Assembly: GCF_002803605.1 (NCBI RefSeq)
Contig: NZ_PHRG01000001.1
Coordinates: 434,001 to 498,000 of the forward strand
Direction of reading: 5' to 3'
Length of the DNA: 64,000 nt
From: Acinetobacter pseudolwoffii
GTDB lineage: Bacteria; Pseudomonadota; Gammaproteobacteria; Pseudomonadales; Moraxellaceae
Made by a program: the position numbers and the translations under genes. Below, in pieces: positions 55,798 through 63,499 of this stretch (the stretch's first letter is position 1; each line of letters opens with the position of its first letter). The notes below the pieces were generated by a model. The model saw only the letters and a list, made by a program, of their open reading frames with translations, had not been told where the DNA came from and did not search any database.

Positions 55798-56124
55798 CTA
55801 TTCCTCACTCTGTTTATCATTACTTTTGGCAATCAAGGTGCCTAACATAATCATAAAGGTGATTACCCCACCAATCACCAGACTCATCAGCCCAATTTCA
55901 AGCATAAAGTCAAGATTCCCGACTTCCCGGTGACCCCAAAGGAAATGCAGACTCTTTCCAAAGATAAAGTTGATGGCATAGATAATCAAAAAACTCATTA
56001 TGGTCGAAATCAGTAAAGTGACGATCAGGTTTTTCCAGATTTTACAGCCGACTAGCAGGATAATAATCGTTAGGCCTACAACTGCAATAATGGAAATTAA
56101 TAAAACACAATTCCAGTAATCCAT
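55798..56124 (-). CDS. small four-helix inner-membrane protein, unknown
   Basis: About 108 residues from ATG 56124 (a GTG three codons upstream is possible). Three or four hydrophobic stretches: VLLISIIAVVGLTIIILLVG, LIVTLLISTIMSFLIIYAINFIF, and LMSLVIGGVITFMIMLGTL. A polar tail KSNDKQSEE closes it. I do not recognise the family. It converges with copB and has no obvious partner; any link with copper is unproven. Confidence 0.7.
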   Translation of the reverse strand: MDYWNCVLLISIIAVVGLTIIILLVGCKIWKNLIVTLLISTIMSFLIIYAINFIFGKSLHFLWGHREVGNLDFMLEIGLMSLVIGGVITFMIMLGTLIAKSNDKQSEE

Positions 56125-56671
56125 GAGACTCACTCTTATTCTGGTTTTAAATTAAAATTAAGAAATTCTTATAGTTAATTTTTCCATGTATTTTTAATAT
56201 AGGGGCCTTTGAATAGCTGAACAATGACCAGAACTATCTTAAACAAGCCAGCTGCAAATTTACCCAATGTTATAAAATACACTCACTTAGAAAAATCTTG
56301 CCGCGTACTGGTTCAGTTTGATTAACATAAAGTAACGTAAGCAGAATGTATGTTTGTTGTTTTGCTTGAGTAAATCTTTCATACAGTCAGTCATACTAAA
56401 AAAATTGATCAGCACATATTTAAAAAGAAAGATCCACTTATATTTATAAGAAAAATAAATAATAAATATAAAAAACTTGAATATTTGCTGATTTAGGTTA
56501 TGCTGTACTCAACTAGAAAAAAGTGTTGTTTAGTTAAACTTCTTTAAGTACCGCAGTGTTATTTTATAATCCTCAGTTTTTTCAGATCTTTATTTCAATT
56601 CTTGTTGTTTTTCAAAGTTATCCATAGTCATTTTAATGGCTAAAATTATTAAAAATTTGATAGGTTATATT
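56125..56671. other. AT-rich region with the csp promoter and long 5' leader
   Basis: No ORF before the cold-shock gene apart from an upstream ATG in its own frame. The candidate promoter at 56477-56504 predicts a leader of about 160 bases, typical of cspA-type mRNAs whose leader folds respond to temperature. The left part (56125-56450) holds nothing I can identify. Confidence 0.5.
56477..56504 (+). promoter_or_regulatory. putative promoter of the cold-shock gene
   Basis: TTGAAT, 16-base spacer, TATGCT, about 170 bases before the start codon. Confidence 0.45.
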
Positions 56672-56881
56672 ATGTCTACTACAGTTACCGGTACAGTGAA
56701 ATGGTTTAACGAAACTAAAGGTTTTGGTTTTATTCAACAAGAATCAGGTCCTGACGTTTTTGCTCATTTTAAAGAAATTAGCAGTTCTGGCTTCAAAACA
56801 TTGTTTGAAGGCCAACGCGTTTCTTTCAGCGTAGTTGAAGGTCAAAAAGGCCCGAACGCGATCAATATCGTTGCGCTATAA
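56672..56881 (+). CDS. cold-shock domain protein (CspA family)
   Basis: A 69-residue OB-fold protein that binds single-stranded RNA and DNA and melts mRNA secondary structure in the cold. RNP1 KGFGFIQQ and RNP2 DVFAHFKEI are intact, and the start [17 protein letters not shown] is standard. TAGG lies eight bases upstream of ATG 56672; a frame start at 56636 would add 12 unlikely residues. A long leader upstream fits cold regulation. It is a single gene with its own terminator. Confidence 0.95.
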   Translation: MSTTVTGTVKWFNETKGFGFIQQESGPDVFAHFKEISSSGFKTLFEGQRVSFSVVEGQKGPNAINIVAL

Positions 56882-56895
56882 TTTAGCCCAGCAAT

Positions 56896-56923
56896 AAAAA
56901 AAGCACCTTAAGGTGCTTTTTTT
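56896..56923 (+). terminator. terminator of the cold-shock gene
   Basis: AAAAAAAGCACCTT / AAGGTGCTTTTTTT, a perfect palindrome, 15 bases after the stop. Confidence 0.92.
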
Positions 56924-57435
56924 GGCTCTAAAGATTAACAATCTTCAAAAGCGATCGGTTGGTGATGCTTTTTAAACCTATTCCAGTCATTTAAACCAGT
57001 AAATCATCTTATTTATTCTCCCCGCGTCTAAGCCTGCTACATCTGGGCCTGCATGAATCGCTAAAAATGAAAAACCCCCAGCATCCTGCCGGGGGTTTTT
57101 CGTGTTGGTTCGCTGGGTATGACTCCTGTCTTACCTTACTTTCCTTGTATTTATCTCTTGTTATTCTTTTATGGAACATCCTGTTCCTGATGAATTCATT
57201 ATAGGCAATGCAGCAAAGCTGCGTATAGACGCAAACGGCTTGAACTCATGTAAGCAAATGCGTACAGAATCACTGAATATTATTGTCAATTTCCAGTATT
57301 TTAAACTGTATTCATCTACATCAAGACTGAAAGTCTTTAATATTAAAAATCTTTGAATTACAGCACTTTGACTTAGTTTTTTAAGTATTCACCCTGTATT
57401 TGCATGCTTAATTTCTACATCAATTGAACTTTAAA
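56924..57435. other. gene-free stretch containing an orphan terminator
   Basis: About 510 bases with no supported protein gene. A 61-codon frame at 57171 lacks a ribosome site. The only strong structure is the hairpin at 57069-57100. The left side (56980-57070) is less AT-rich than usual spacers and could encode a small RNA ending at that hairpin. Confidence 0.45.
57069..57100. terminator. orphan intrinsic terminator
   Basis: AAAAACCCCC / GGGGGTTTTT stem with an 11-base loop. No known gene ends here: the csp gene and pyrE both have their own terminators. It may end an unannotated small RNA on either strand. Confidence 0.8.
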
Positions 57436-57462
57436 ACAAAAAAGGAAGCTGTAGCTTCCTTT
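57436..57462 (-). terminator. terminator of pyrE
   Basis: AAAGGAAGCT / AGCTTCCTTT with a 2-base centre and T run on the minus side, 18 bases after the pyrE stop. Confidence 0.85.
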
Positions 57463-57479
57463 ACGATAAGGATCACCGC

Positions 57480-58130
57480 TTAGATCCCGTATTTAACTCG
57501 ATAATCTTCCATTTTAGCTAAAGCTTCTTGATCGCCCTTGGTTTCCAGATAGTCCATCAAATCTTTCATGGTAATTAAGGCATGTACAGGAATCTCGAGC
57601 TCTTGCTGCACTTCCTGAATGGCTGATAAATCGCCCTGACCTTTTTCCTGACGGTCAAGTGCAACCAAAACACCTGCGATTTGTGCACCGGCATTTTTCA
57701 AGATTGTCACGACTTCACGAATCGCTGTTCCTGCCGTGATCACGTCATCAATGATCCAGACTTTTTTACCTGCTACAGAAGCACCGACTAGCACGCCACC
57801 CTCGCCATGATCTTTGGCTTCTTTGCGGTTAAAACCCCAAGGCACACTCACCCCATGATTTTGTGATAGCGCCACAGCGGTCGCTGCCACAAAAGGAATA
57901 CCTTTATATGCAGGACCAAAAACCACTTCCACATGGTCACATGCCGTTAATTTTGCTGCATAGCCAGAAGCCAGCAATGTTAAGGCTTCACCATCATTCA
58001 GCAGACCCGCATTAAAAAAATAGGGACTCACACGTCCCGATTTTAAAGTAAACTCACCAAATTTAAGCACACCGCGTGATAATGCGAGTTCGATAAAAGC
58101 TTGCGGGTTAAACTGAGCTGGCGTTGGCAT
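57480..58130 (-). CDS. pyrE: orotate phosphoribosyltransferase
   Basis: A 216-residue type I PRTase (E. coli PyrE 213). It makes orotidine 5'-phosphate from orotate and PRPP in pyrimidine synthesis. Motifs: FTLKSGRVSPYFFNAG (about 22-37), FGPAYKGIPFVAATAVAL, FNRKEAKDHGEGGVLVGASV (flexible loop), and the PRPP-binding VWIIDDVITAGTAIREV (about 125-141). It is divergent from the crc-type gene by about 40 bases, the same arrangement as in Pseudomonas. Confidence 0.97.
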   Translation of the reverse strand: MPTPAQFNPQAFIELALSRGVLKFGEFTLKSGRVSPYFFNAGLLNDGEALTLLASGYAAKLTACDHVEVVFGPAYKGIPFVAATAVALSQNHGVSVPWGFNRKEAKDHGEGGVLVGASVAGKKVWIIDDVITAGTAIREVVTILKNAGAQIAGVLVALDRQEKGQGDLSAIQEVQQELEIPVHALITMKDLMDYLETKGDQEALAKMEDYRVKYGI

Positions 58131-58170
58131 GAGGTGCTCCTAAATCCATTAATTAAGGTAAGACTTGCGC

Positions 58171-58989
58171 ATGATACCAAAGAGTAGCTATCCAGGTGAT
58201 CAAAAAATTCTTCGTGTCGTTTCAATTAATGTCAACGGTTTACGCTCATCGGTGAGCAAAGGCCTATTGGAATGGATGGAACAGTCGGATGCCGATGTGA
58301 TCTGTATGCAGGAAAGCCGGATCACCCATGTGCAGTGGACCGATAAATTTAAACCGGAAGGCTGGTATACTCATCTATTCCCTGCCGAACGTCCAGGTTA
58401 TGCCGGTACCGCGATTTATAGCCGCCTGCCCTTCGTCTCTTTAACCGATGGTCTGGGCTTTGAACTGGCAGATTCGCAAGGCCGTTTTATTGCAGCCGAA
58501 TTTGATTTAGGTTTGGAGCAAACGGCCCATATCTGTTCATTGTATCTACCTTCCGGCTCATCAGGCGATGAAGCACAAGCGCGTAAAGATCACTTTCTGG
58601 AAGAATATGCCAAAATCCTGAAACAATGGCGCGATGAAAATAAATCGGTGATTGTCTGCGGTGATTACAACATCGTGCATAAACGGATTGATATTAAAAA
58701 CTGGTCCGGCAACCAGAAAGCTTCCGGCTGTTTACCACATGAGCGCGCCTGGCTAGATCATATCTATGATGAACTCGGTTATGTCGATACGTTCCGCGAA
58801 GTACGCAAAGAAGCTGAACTGTATTCCTGGTGGTCAAACCGCGGACAAGCCCGAGCCAAGAACGTCGGTTGGCGGATTGATTATCAGGCCTGCTCACCAG
58901 ACTGGAAAGAGCGTACCGTCAATGCCTGGGTGTATAAGGAACAATGGTTTAGCGATCATGCCCCAGTGATCATCGACTACAAACTATAA
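58171..58989 (+). CDS. crc: exonuclease III family protein, Crc homologue with intact catalytic residues
   Basis: A 272-residue protein of the exonuclease/endonuclease/phosphatase fold. Context (divergent from pyrE) and the segments VVSINVNGLRSSVSKGLLEWM and KNWSGNQKASGCLPHERAWLDHIY match Crc of Pseudomonas and Acinetobacter, which acts in carbon catabolite repression. Unlike Pseudomonas Crc, where catalytic positions are changed, this protein keeps Glu in CMQESR, Asp/Asn in CGDYNIVH, Asp in WRIDYQ and SDHAP at the C-terminus. It could therefore still be an AP endonuclease. TTG 58165 is an alternative start, since AAGG sits at better spacing to it. Confidence 0.85.
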   Translation: MIPKSSYPGDQKILRVVSINVNGLRSSVSKGLLEWMEQSDADVICMQESRITHVQWTDKFKPEGWYTHLFPAERPGYAGTAIYSRLPFVSLTDGLGFELADSQGRFIAAEFDLGLEQTAHICSLYLPSGSSGDEAQARKDHFLEEYAKILKQWRDENKSVIVCGDYNIVHKRIDIKNWSGNQKASGCLPHERAWLDHIYDELGYVDTFREVRKEAELYSWWSNRGQARAKNVGWRIDYQACSPDWKERTVNAWVYKEQWFSDHAPVIIDYKL

Positions 58990-59099
58990 AAAGATACCTA
59001 TCAATTGAGTGCACACCTGTTCACTCAATTAAGGCTTATTGCTTACATGACATGACGTATTTTTTGGGTTTATCTCGATGTCATAACAGAGCATTATAG

Positions 59100-59256
59100 C
59101 CTCACGGCACAGGGACATGTCAGGATGACAACATAAGGACAGGACGCCGTAGGAAGAAAATAAAACAAACTAAAACATTTAGCTTGTTTTTCATGGATGT
59201 GACAATGGACGTTGAATTGAGACCCGCATGATCAGGATGATTAAATGCGGGTTTTC
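59100..59256 (+). ncRNA. candidate small RNA with intrinsic terminator
   Basis: A structured stretch: the palindrome GGACATGTC (59114-59122), a purine-rich single-stranded-looking part with repeated AGGACAGGAC, a hairpin AAAACAA-N15-TTGTTTT (59163-59191), and a terminator ACCCGCAT / ATGCGGGT followed by TTTTC. It is bounded by AT-rich DNA. I believe similar sequences recur in Acinetobacter genomes, but I cannot confirm it here. The 5' end is a guess; CATTATAG at 59092 could be a -10 element. Confidence 0.55.
59222..59256 (+). terminator. terminator of the candidate small RNA
   Basis: ACCCGCAT / ATGCGGGT stem, 15-base loop, TTTT tail. It is more than 230 bases past the nearest plus-strand gene. 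Confidence 0.75.
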
Positions 59257-59441
59257 TATTTCCACTACCTAAAATTATTTTTTTTTATTGTTGTTTTTCT
59301 TGCTGATCATTTTAAAGCGCATTGATGTCATTTTGATGACGATTCTGCCTCCCTATTTTAAATTGTTTTCTAATCATTCTATTTTGCATGGTCGACTGCT
59401 GCGAATTTGGTTAAGCTAGGCCATGATTTAAGATGTGTTAG

Positions 59442-59801
59442 ATGGCGAATATGTTAAAAATTTACGGGATTAAAAACTGCAATTCGATGAAAAAAGCTTT
59501 TGACCTACTGACTGAGCTGGGGTTGAGCTATGAATTTCATGACTATAAGAAACAGGGCATCGATGCTGATACCATTAAAGTCTGGCTGAATGCGCTGGGT
59601 CAGGATGTGGTATTAAATAAAAAAGGAACCACATGGCGCAAACTGACTGAAGAACAGCAGCAAACGGCGCTGTCCAGTGAAGATGCTTTAATTGCCGCAT
59701 TAAGCACTCATACCAGTTTAATTAAACGTCCGATCTTGGCCACGCCCACAGGTTTTATTGCCGGTTTTGATGACGCGGCTTATCGCACCCTAAGTAATTA
59801 A
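59442..59801 (+). CDS. Spx/ArsC/YffB family protein
   Basis: A 119-residue thioredoxin-fold protein of the ArsC/Spx superfamily, YffB branch. The motif IYGIKNCNSMKKAFDLL places a single Cys at residue 13; there is no second Cys at the CxxC spacing. Further family marks are YEFHDYKKQGID and LIKRPILATPTGFIAGFDD at the C-terminus, the RP-loop region. YffB-like proteins interact with glutathione, but their physiological role is unclear. The start at 59442 has no strong ribosome site; an ATG three codons later is possible. Confidence 0.85.
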   Translation: MANMLKIYGIKNCNSMKKAFDLLTELGLSYEFHDYKKQGIDADTIKVWLNALGQDVVLNKKGTTWRKLTEEQQQTALSSEDALIAALSTHTSLIKRPILATPTGFIAGFDDAAYRTLSN

Positions 59802-59824
59802 TTATTATCCTAAATAATTCATAC

Positions 59825-59853
59825 AAAAAAGCCTGACAGCAGTCAGGCTTTTA
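59825..59853. terminator. bidirectional terminator between the YffB-like and DUF2147 genes
   Basis: AAAAAAGCCTGAC / GTCAGGCTTTT stem with loop AGCA. Confidence 0.92.
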
Positions 59854-59871
59854 TCTTTCTATCGAACTGGA

Positions 59872-60309
59872 TTAGTTTGCACGAACCCAAGTCTGGTTAC
59901 GGCCTAATGCTGCCACACCAATAAAGCCACGAAGCTCAAGTTTCTTGCCACCATCTGCCAGTTGGCCTTTCAGTTTGTAAGTTTTACCAGATTGCGGATC
60001 CAGAATTGAACCACTGTCATAGCTGGTACCACCTGAATTCTTAAGACCTTTCACAATGGTCAAGCCTTTGAGTGACTTGTTCTTGTACGGACCTTCACAC
60101 TTGGTACAGGCATTTTCTTCACCTGGTGTTAACACAGATTGAATACTTGCTGACAACGTACCGTTCTTTTGTTCAGTAAATTTAACCATGGCCTTAGGCT
60201 GCTTGGTTTTATCATCAATGGTTTTCCAAACCGTGCCATTTAAAGGATCTGCGGCATTTGCCAGTACAGATAAGCCTAGTAGTCCTAACATAAGCGCTAT
60301 TTTTTTCAT
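59872..60309 (-). CDS. DUF2147 exported protein
   Basis: A 145-residue secreted or periplasmic protein. Signal peptide MKKIALMLGLLGLSVLANA, then the DUF2147 lipocalin-like region: GTVWKTIDDKTKQPKAMVKF, GLTIVKGLKNSGGTSYDSGSILDPQSGKTYKLKGQL and LELRGFIGVAALGRNQTWVR. Two Cys in CTKCEG (about residues 68-71) may form a disulfide. Function unknown in the family. AAGGAAATGAAG stands before the start. Confidence 0.88.
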   Translation of the reverse strand: MKKIALMLGLLGLSVLANAADPLNGTVWKTIDDKTKQPKAMVKFTEQKNGTLSASIQSVLTPGEENACTKCEGPYKNKSLKGLTIVKGLKNSGGTSYDSGSILDPQSGKTYKLKGQLADGGKKLELRGFIGVAALGRNQTWVRAN

Positions 60310-60465
60310 TTTTCTTCATTTCCTTAGTCTGAAAATAGACCTCTGTAGTATTAAAAAGTCACAACAATTTTTCAATTTTTAGCTGTGACTATTTAGTGTA
60401 ACCTTGTAAATATGGTTGGTAAATAATCTACATGATCAATAAAAGCACAAAAAGATGGAAGGAAA

Positions 60466-61377
60466 ATGAAGATAAGCCCGTTAACAAAACAATTAATTAC
60501 AGAAAGCATCTTAAAGACAGTCATTCGTGCCCCAAGCAGATTCAATCTTCCACCGAGTTCAATGCGCATTGCACTGGAGCAGATGTGCAAACTCTTTCCA
60601 CAAGACAAAACCGTACAGATTCGTTCGCTACGTCTGGCGGGTCTGCGCGCAGAGGAAATTAAGCCGCAGCAAGAGTCGACCCAGCTGATTTTTCATATTC
60701 ATGGCGGGGCATTTTATTTAGGCTCTTTAAATACCCATCGTGCCTTTATGACTCAAATTGCGGCTCGAACCCAGATGCAGGTACTGCATGTAGATTATCC
60801 GCTGTCACCGGAATCTGCCTATCCAGAGGCCTTGGAAGCCTTGTTTGATGTGTATAACTTATTGCTCGATCAAGGCGTTCAGGCCAAAGATATCATCCTG
60901 TCCGGTGATTCTTGTGGGGCCAATCTGGCGCTGGCCTTGGCGCTCAAATTACAAAAAGAAAACCTCCCACAAGTGAGTGGTTTGATTCTGTTGTCTCCTT
61001 TGCTGGATTTGACCCTGACCAGTGAATCGTTGCGCTATAACCAGAAACATGATGCCCTGCTGTCTCTGGAAACAGTTGAAACTGGCATTGAATATTATGT
61101 CCCGCGTGCCATCGATCGGGGTGATCCGGAAGTTTCGCCCTTTTTCGCCGATTTAAGCGGCTTGCCCCCAACTCATATTCAGGTCGGTTCCAAGGAAATT
61201 CTACTGGATGATGCCAGTCGTTTTAAGGAAAAAGCCGAACAGGCGGGTGTCGATGTGGAATTTAAACTGTATACCGGCATGTGGCATAACTTTCAGATGT
61301 TCAGTGCCTGGTTTGAGGAAGCCCAACAGGCGCTGAGCGATCTGGCAGCCTTCGCGCACCGTCTGGATCGAGATTAA
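60466..61377 (+). CDS. alpha/beta hydrolase, hormone-sensitive-lipase family
   Basis: A 303-residue cytoplasmic esterase-type protein. The oxyanion-hole motif FHIHGGAFYLGS (HGGAF form, about residues 75-86), the nucleophile elbow SGDSCGANLALALAL (Ser about 148), and the C-terminal catalytic His in MWHNFQMFS mark the HSL family. The catalytic Asp probably lies in VGSKEILLDDA. It probably hydrolyses short-chain or aryl esters; the true substrate is unknown. GGAAGG stands close before the ATG. Single gene, convergent with azoR. Confidence 0.9.
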   Translation: MKISPLTKQLITESILKTVIRAPSRFNLPPSSMRIALEQMCKLFPQDKTVQIRSLRLAGLRAEEIKPQQESTQLIFHIHGGAFYLGSLNTHRAFMTQIAARTQMQVLHVDYPLSPESAYPEALEALFDVYNLLLDQGVQAKDIILSGDSCGANLALALALKLQKENLPQVSGLILLSPLLDLTLTSESLRYNQKHDALLSLETVETGIEYYVPRAIDRGDPEVSPFFADLSGLPPTHIQVGSKEILLDDASRFKEKAEQAGVDVEFKLYTGMWHNFQMFSAWFEEAQQALSDLAAFAHRLDRD

Positions 61378-61394
61378 TCACTGTTCACCCATAT

Positions 61395-61422
61395 AAAAAA
61401 GGCCAGCATAGGCTGACCTTTT
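61395..61422. terminator. bidirectional terminator between the esterase gene and azoR
   Basis: AAAAAGG-C-CAGC / GCTG-A-CCTTTT with one mismatch and loop ATAG. Confidence 0.7.
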
Positions 61423-61439
61423 GAGTTGTTTTTGGATAT

Positions 61440-62009
61440 TTAGATGGCTTGAACCTGCTGCAATGCCGTCTCTAAGGCTTGTGCCTTGATCGTTTCGCCC
61501 ATGTTCACGCCTTCCGCACGAATCACTTCAATATCGGTTACGCCGGTAAAGTTAAACACGGTTTTCAAAAAAGCTTCCTGAAAATCGGCAGGGTTTTGCT
61601 CCCCATAAACTCCGCCACGGCTGCTGGCAATATATACTTTTTTATTGCCAGCCAGACCGACAGGGCCCTGTTCGGTATATTTAAACGTACGTCCCGCCAC
61701 ACAGATCCGGTCAATCCAGGCTTTTAAGGTCGATGGCAAACCGAAGTTATACATGGCCGCGCCAATCACCACGATATCTGCCTGTAAATACTGCTGCAGG
61801 ATGTCTTCGCCTAATGCAGTCTGTTCTGCATTCTGACCCATTAAAATTTCAGCCGTGAGATGTGGAATCGGCTGTGCAGCAAGATCGAGATATTCAAGCT
61901 CGATGGCCTGAGCATGTTTTTGTTGTAACTGACTCACCAACGCCTGAGTCAGCTGACGCGAAATAGAGGCATCGCCTAAAATACTGGAATCAATCTGTAA
62001 AACTTTCAT
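61440..62009 (-). CDS. azoR: FMN-dependent NADH-azoreductase
   Basis: Flavodoxin-fold quinone/azo reductase, 189 residues (E. coli AzoR 201). It reduces quinones and azo compounds by two-electron transfer using NADH. Motifs: VLQIDSSILGDASISRQLTQ (about 3-22, FMN phosphate binding), IGAAMYNFGLPSTLKAWIDRI (about 88-108), and ASSRGGVYGE. A likely role is protection from quinone or electrophile stress. No adjacent regulator is evident. Confidence 0.92.
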   Translation of the reverse strand: MKVLQIDSSILGDASISRQLTQALVSQLQQKHAQAIELEYLDLAAQPIPHLTAEILMGQNAEQTALGEDILQQYLQADIVVIGAAMYNFGLPSTLKAWIDRICVAGRTFKYTEQGPVGLAGNKKVYIASSRGGVYGEQNPADFQEAFLKTVFNFTGVTDIEVIRAEGVNMGETIKAQALETALQQVQAI

Positions 62010-62271
62010 GGCTTCGCTCTCATCTATGGGGCTATCTAACTAATGCAGCCATTTTAAGGCTTAGGTTGCATGAAATAATTAGCACAGATAAAACACATCA
62101 TTCTGAATTTAGAACAAAACCAGCTTTAATATTAGAAATTCCTATTTTGCAGACGCCTTAAATATTGTGGTTTATCAAGCGTTAAAACTTATGTTATCTT
62201 ATGTAAATAAAGCTATAAATAGTCAATAAATCTTAAAAAGTTGCCATAATAATTTAAGTCAGACCGACAAC

Positions 62272-63468
62272 ATGAAGCGAATATCGCCTGTATTACAAAA
62301 AATAATCAAACACAGAATCACGAAATATCTGGTCGAAGATGAAGTCGTGATGAACTGGAGTATTCTCAAAAAGTGCATCCTGATGCTAACTTTGGGCTGC
62401 GGCGTACATCTGACCTGGCTCGGTTGGGATATCTTTGTTTTATTCAATCCAGAGTATTGGCAATATGTTCAGTTAGAACGGGTTCATACCCAAGTTATCC
62501 TGAACAGCAGCTTTTTAGCGATTTTATTGGCACTGATTTATCCCTGTTATAAATTTCAGGGCAATCCTCTGGTGGAACGTTATTTGCCCTATCTGGCAGT
62601 TGGTACTTTTGTGATTTCGCTGTGCCGTGATGCCTATGTCGTGGGGGTGATCAGTCCTGTGGCCACCACATCCTATGTCTGTTTAATTATGGTGGGACTG
62701 GTGCTGTTTCATCGCAGGCTGGTTTATAGCATGCTGATTCCAGCCTCGCTCTTTTTAGGCGGTTGCGCTTATTTGAGCTTCAGTCAGCAATTGCCTTATT
62801 CTCCTTTATTCAACATTCAGGACAAACATTTTTATAATGCTTTCTGGCTGTTTTCAATGCTGTATTTCATTGTCCCAATTTTAGCTGTATGCATGGTGTT
62901 ATTTGAAATTTTACTCAGCCAATGGCGTCATCGTGAAGAACTCATCAAGCAGCTCAGTCAGATTGATCCGCTCACCAACCTGTTTAACCGGCGCAGTATC
63001 AATCAATGTCTGGATCAGCTCAATGCTACGGCTGTACCCCATTACGCCCTGGTTCTCTTAGATCTGGATCACTTTAAGAAAATTAATGATCTGTATGGTC
63101 ATCATAAGGGCGATGAAACCTTGGTTGAAGTCAGTGCTGTATTAAGCCAACAGTTACGCGAAAGTGATGTAGTGGGCCGCTTTGGCGGTGAAGAGTTCAT
63201 TTTGGTGCTGAAAAATACCAGTCTGGAAAAAGCCAAACAAGTAGCAGAACGCTGCCGCAGCGCGATTCAGCAATTACAGATGATGAGTGATGAAGGTGAG
63301 CCGATTCCGGTGACTGCCAGTTTCGGAATTGCTATTTCCAAAGCCGAGTTACGCCCACAACAGCTACTCAGTCAGGCCGATCAGGCGCTTTATCAGGCCA
63401 AAGCCGGTGGACGTAATCGGGTCAAAGCCTATGTTGAGCCGGTGACTGCACAGATGCAGATTTCTTAA
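62272..63468 (+). CDS. membrane-bound diguanylate cyclase (GGDEF)
   Basis: A 398-residue protein. The N-terminal half (about 30-215) has six hydrophobic segments forming a membrane sensor without a recognised periplasmic domain. The C-terminal GGDEF domain (about 228-390) has SQIDPLTNLFNRRSIN, DLDHFKKINDLYGHHKGDETL, and active-site GGEEF (305-309). The inhibitory RxxD (RESD, 296-299) sits exactly five residues before it. It should make c-di-GMP from GTP and be subject to product inhibition. The start at 62272 lacks a strong ribosome site; ATG 62350 is an alternative. Single gene. Confidence 0.92.
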   Translation: MKRISPVLQKIIKHRITKYLVEDEVVMNWSILKKCILMLTLGCGVHLTWLGWDIFVLFNPEYWQYVQLERVHTQVILNSSFLAILLALIYPCYKFQGNPLVERYLPYLAVGTFVISLCRDAYVVGVISPVATTSYVCLIMVGLVLFHRRLVYSMLIPASLFLGGCAYLSFSQQLPYSPLFNIQDKHFYNAFWLFSMLYFIVPILAVCMVLFEILLSQWRHREELIKQLSQIDPLTNLFNRRSINQCLDQLNATAVPHYALVLLDLDHFKKINDLYGHHKGDETLVEVSAVLSQQLRESDVVGRFGGEEFILVLKNTSLEKAKQVAERCRSAIQQLQMMSDEGEPIPVTASFGIAISKAELRPQQLLSQADQALYQAKAGGRNRVKAYVEPVTAQMQIS

Positions 63469-63499
63469 ACGGGTTCAGCTTTTTCGATGATTATGAAGA

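Larger units (their letters stand above)
58990..59441. other. intergenic region with a candidate small RNA
   Basis: About 450 bases between the crc-type gene and the Spx/ArsC-like gene with no protein frame. It holds the candidate RNA at 59100-59256; the rest is AT-rich spacer that must include the promoter of the following gene. Confidence 0.5.

Noticed and set aside
57171-57356. 61-codon frame between the cold-shock gene and pyrE
   Set aside because: No ribosome site, no codon bias, no recognisable features.
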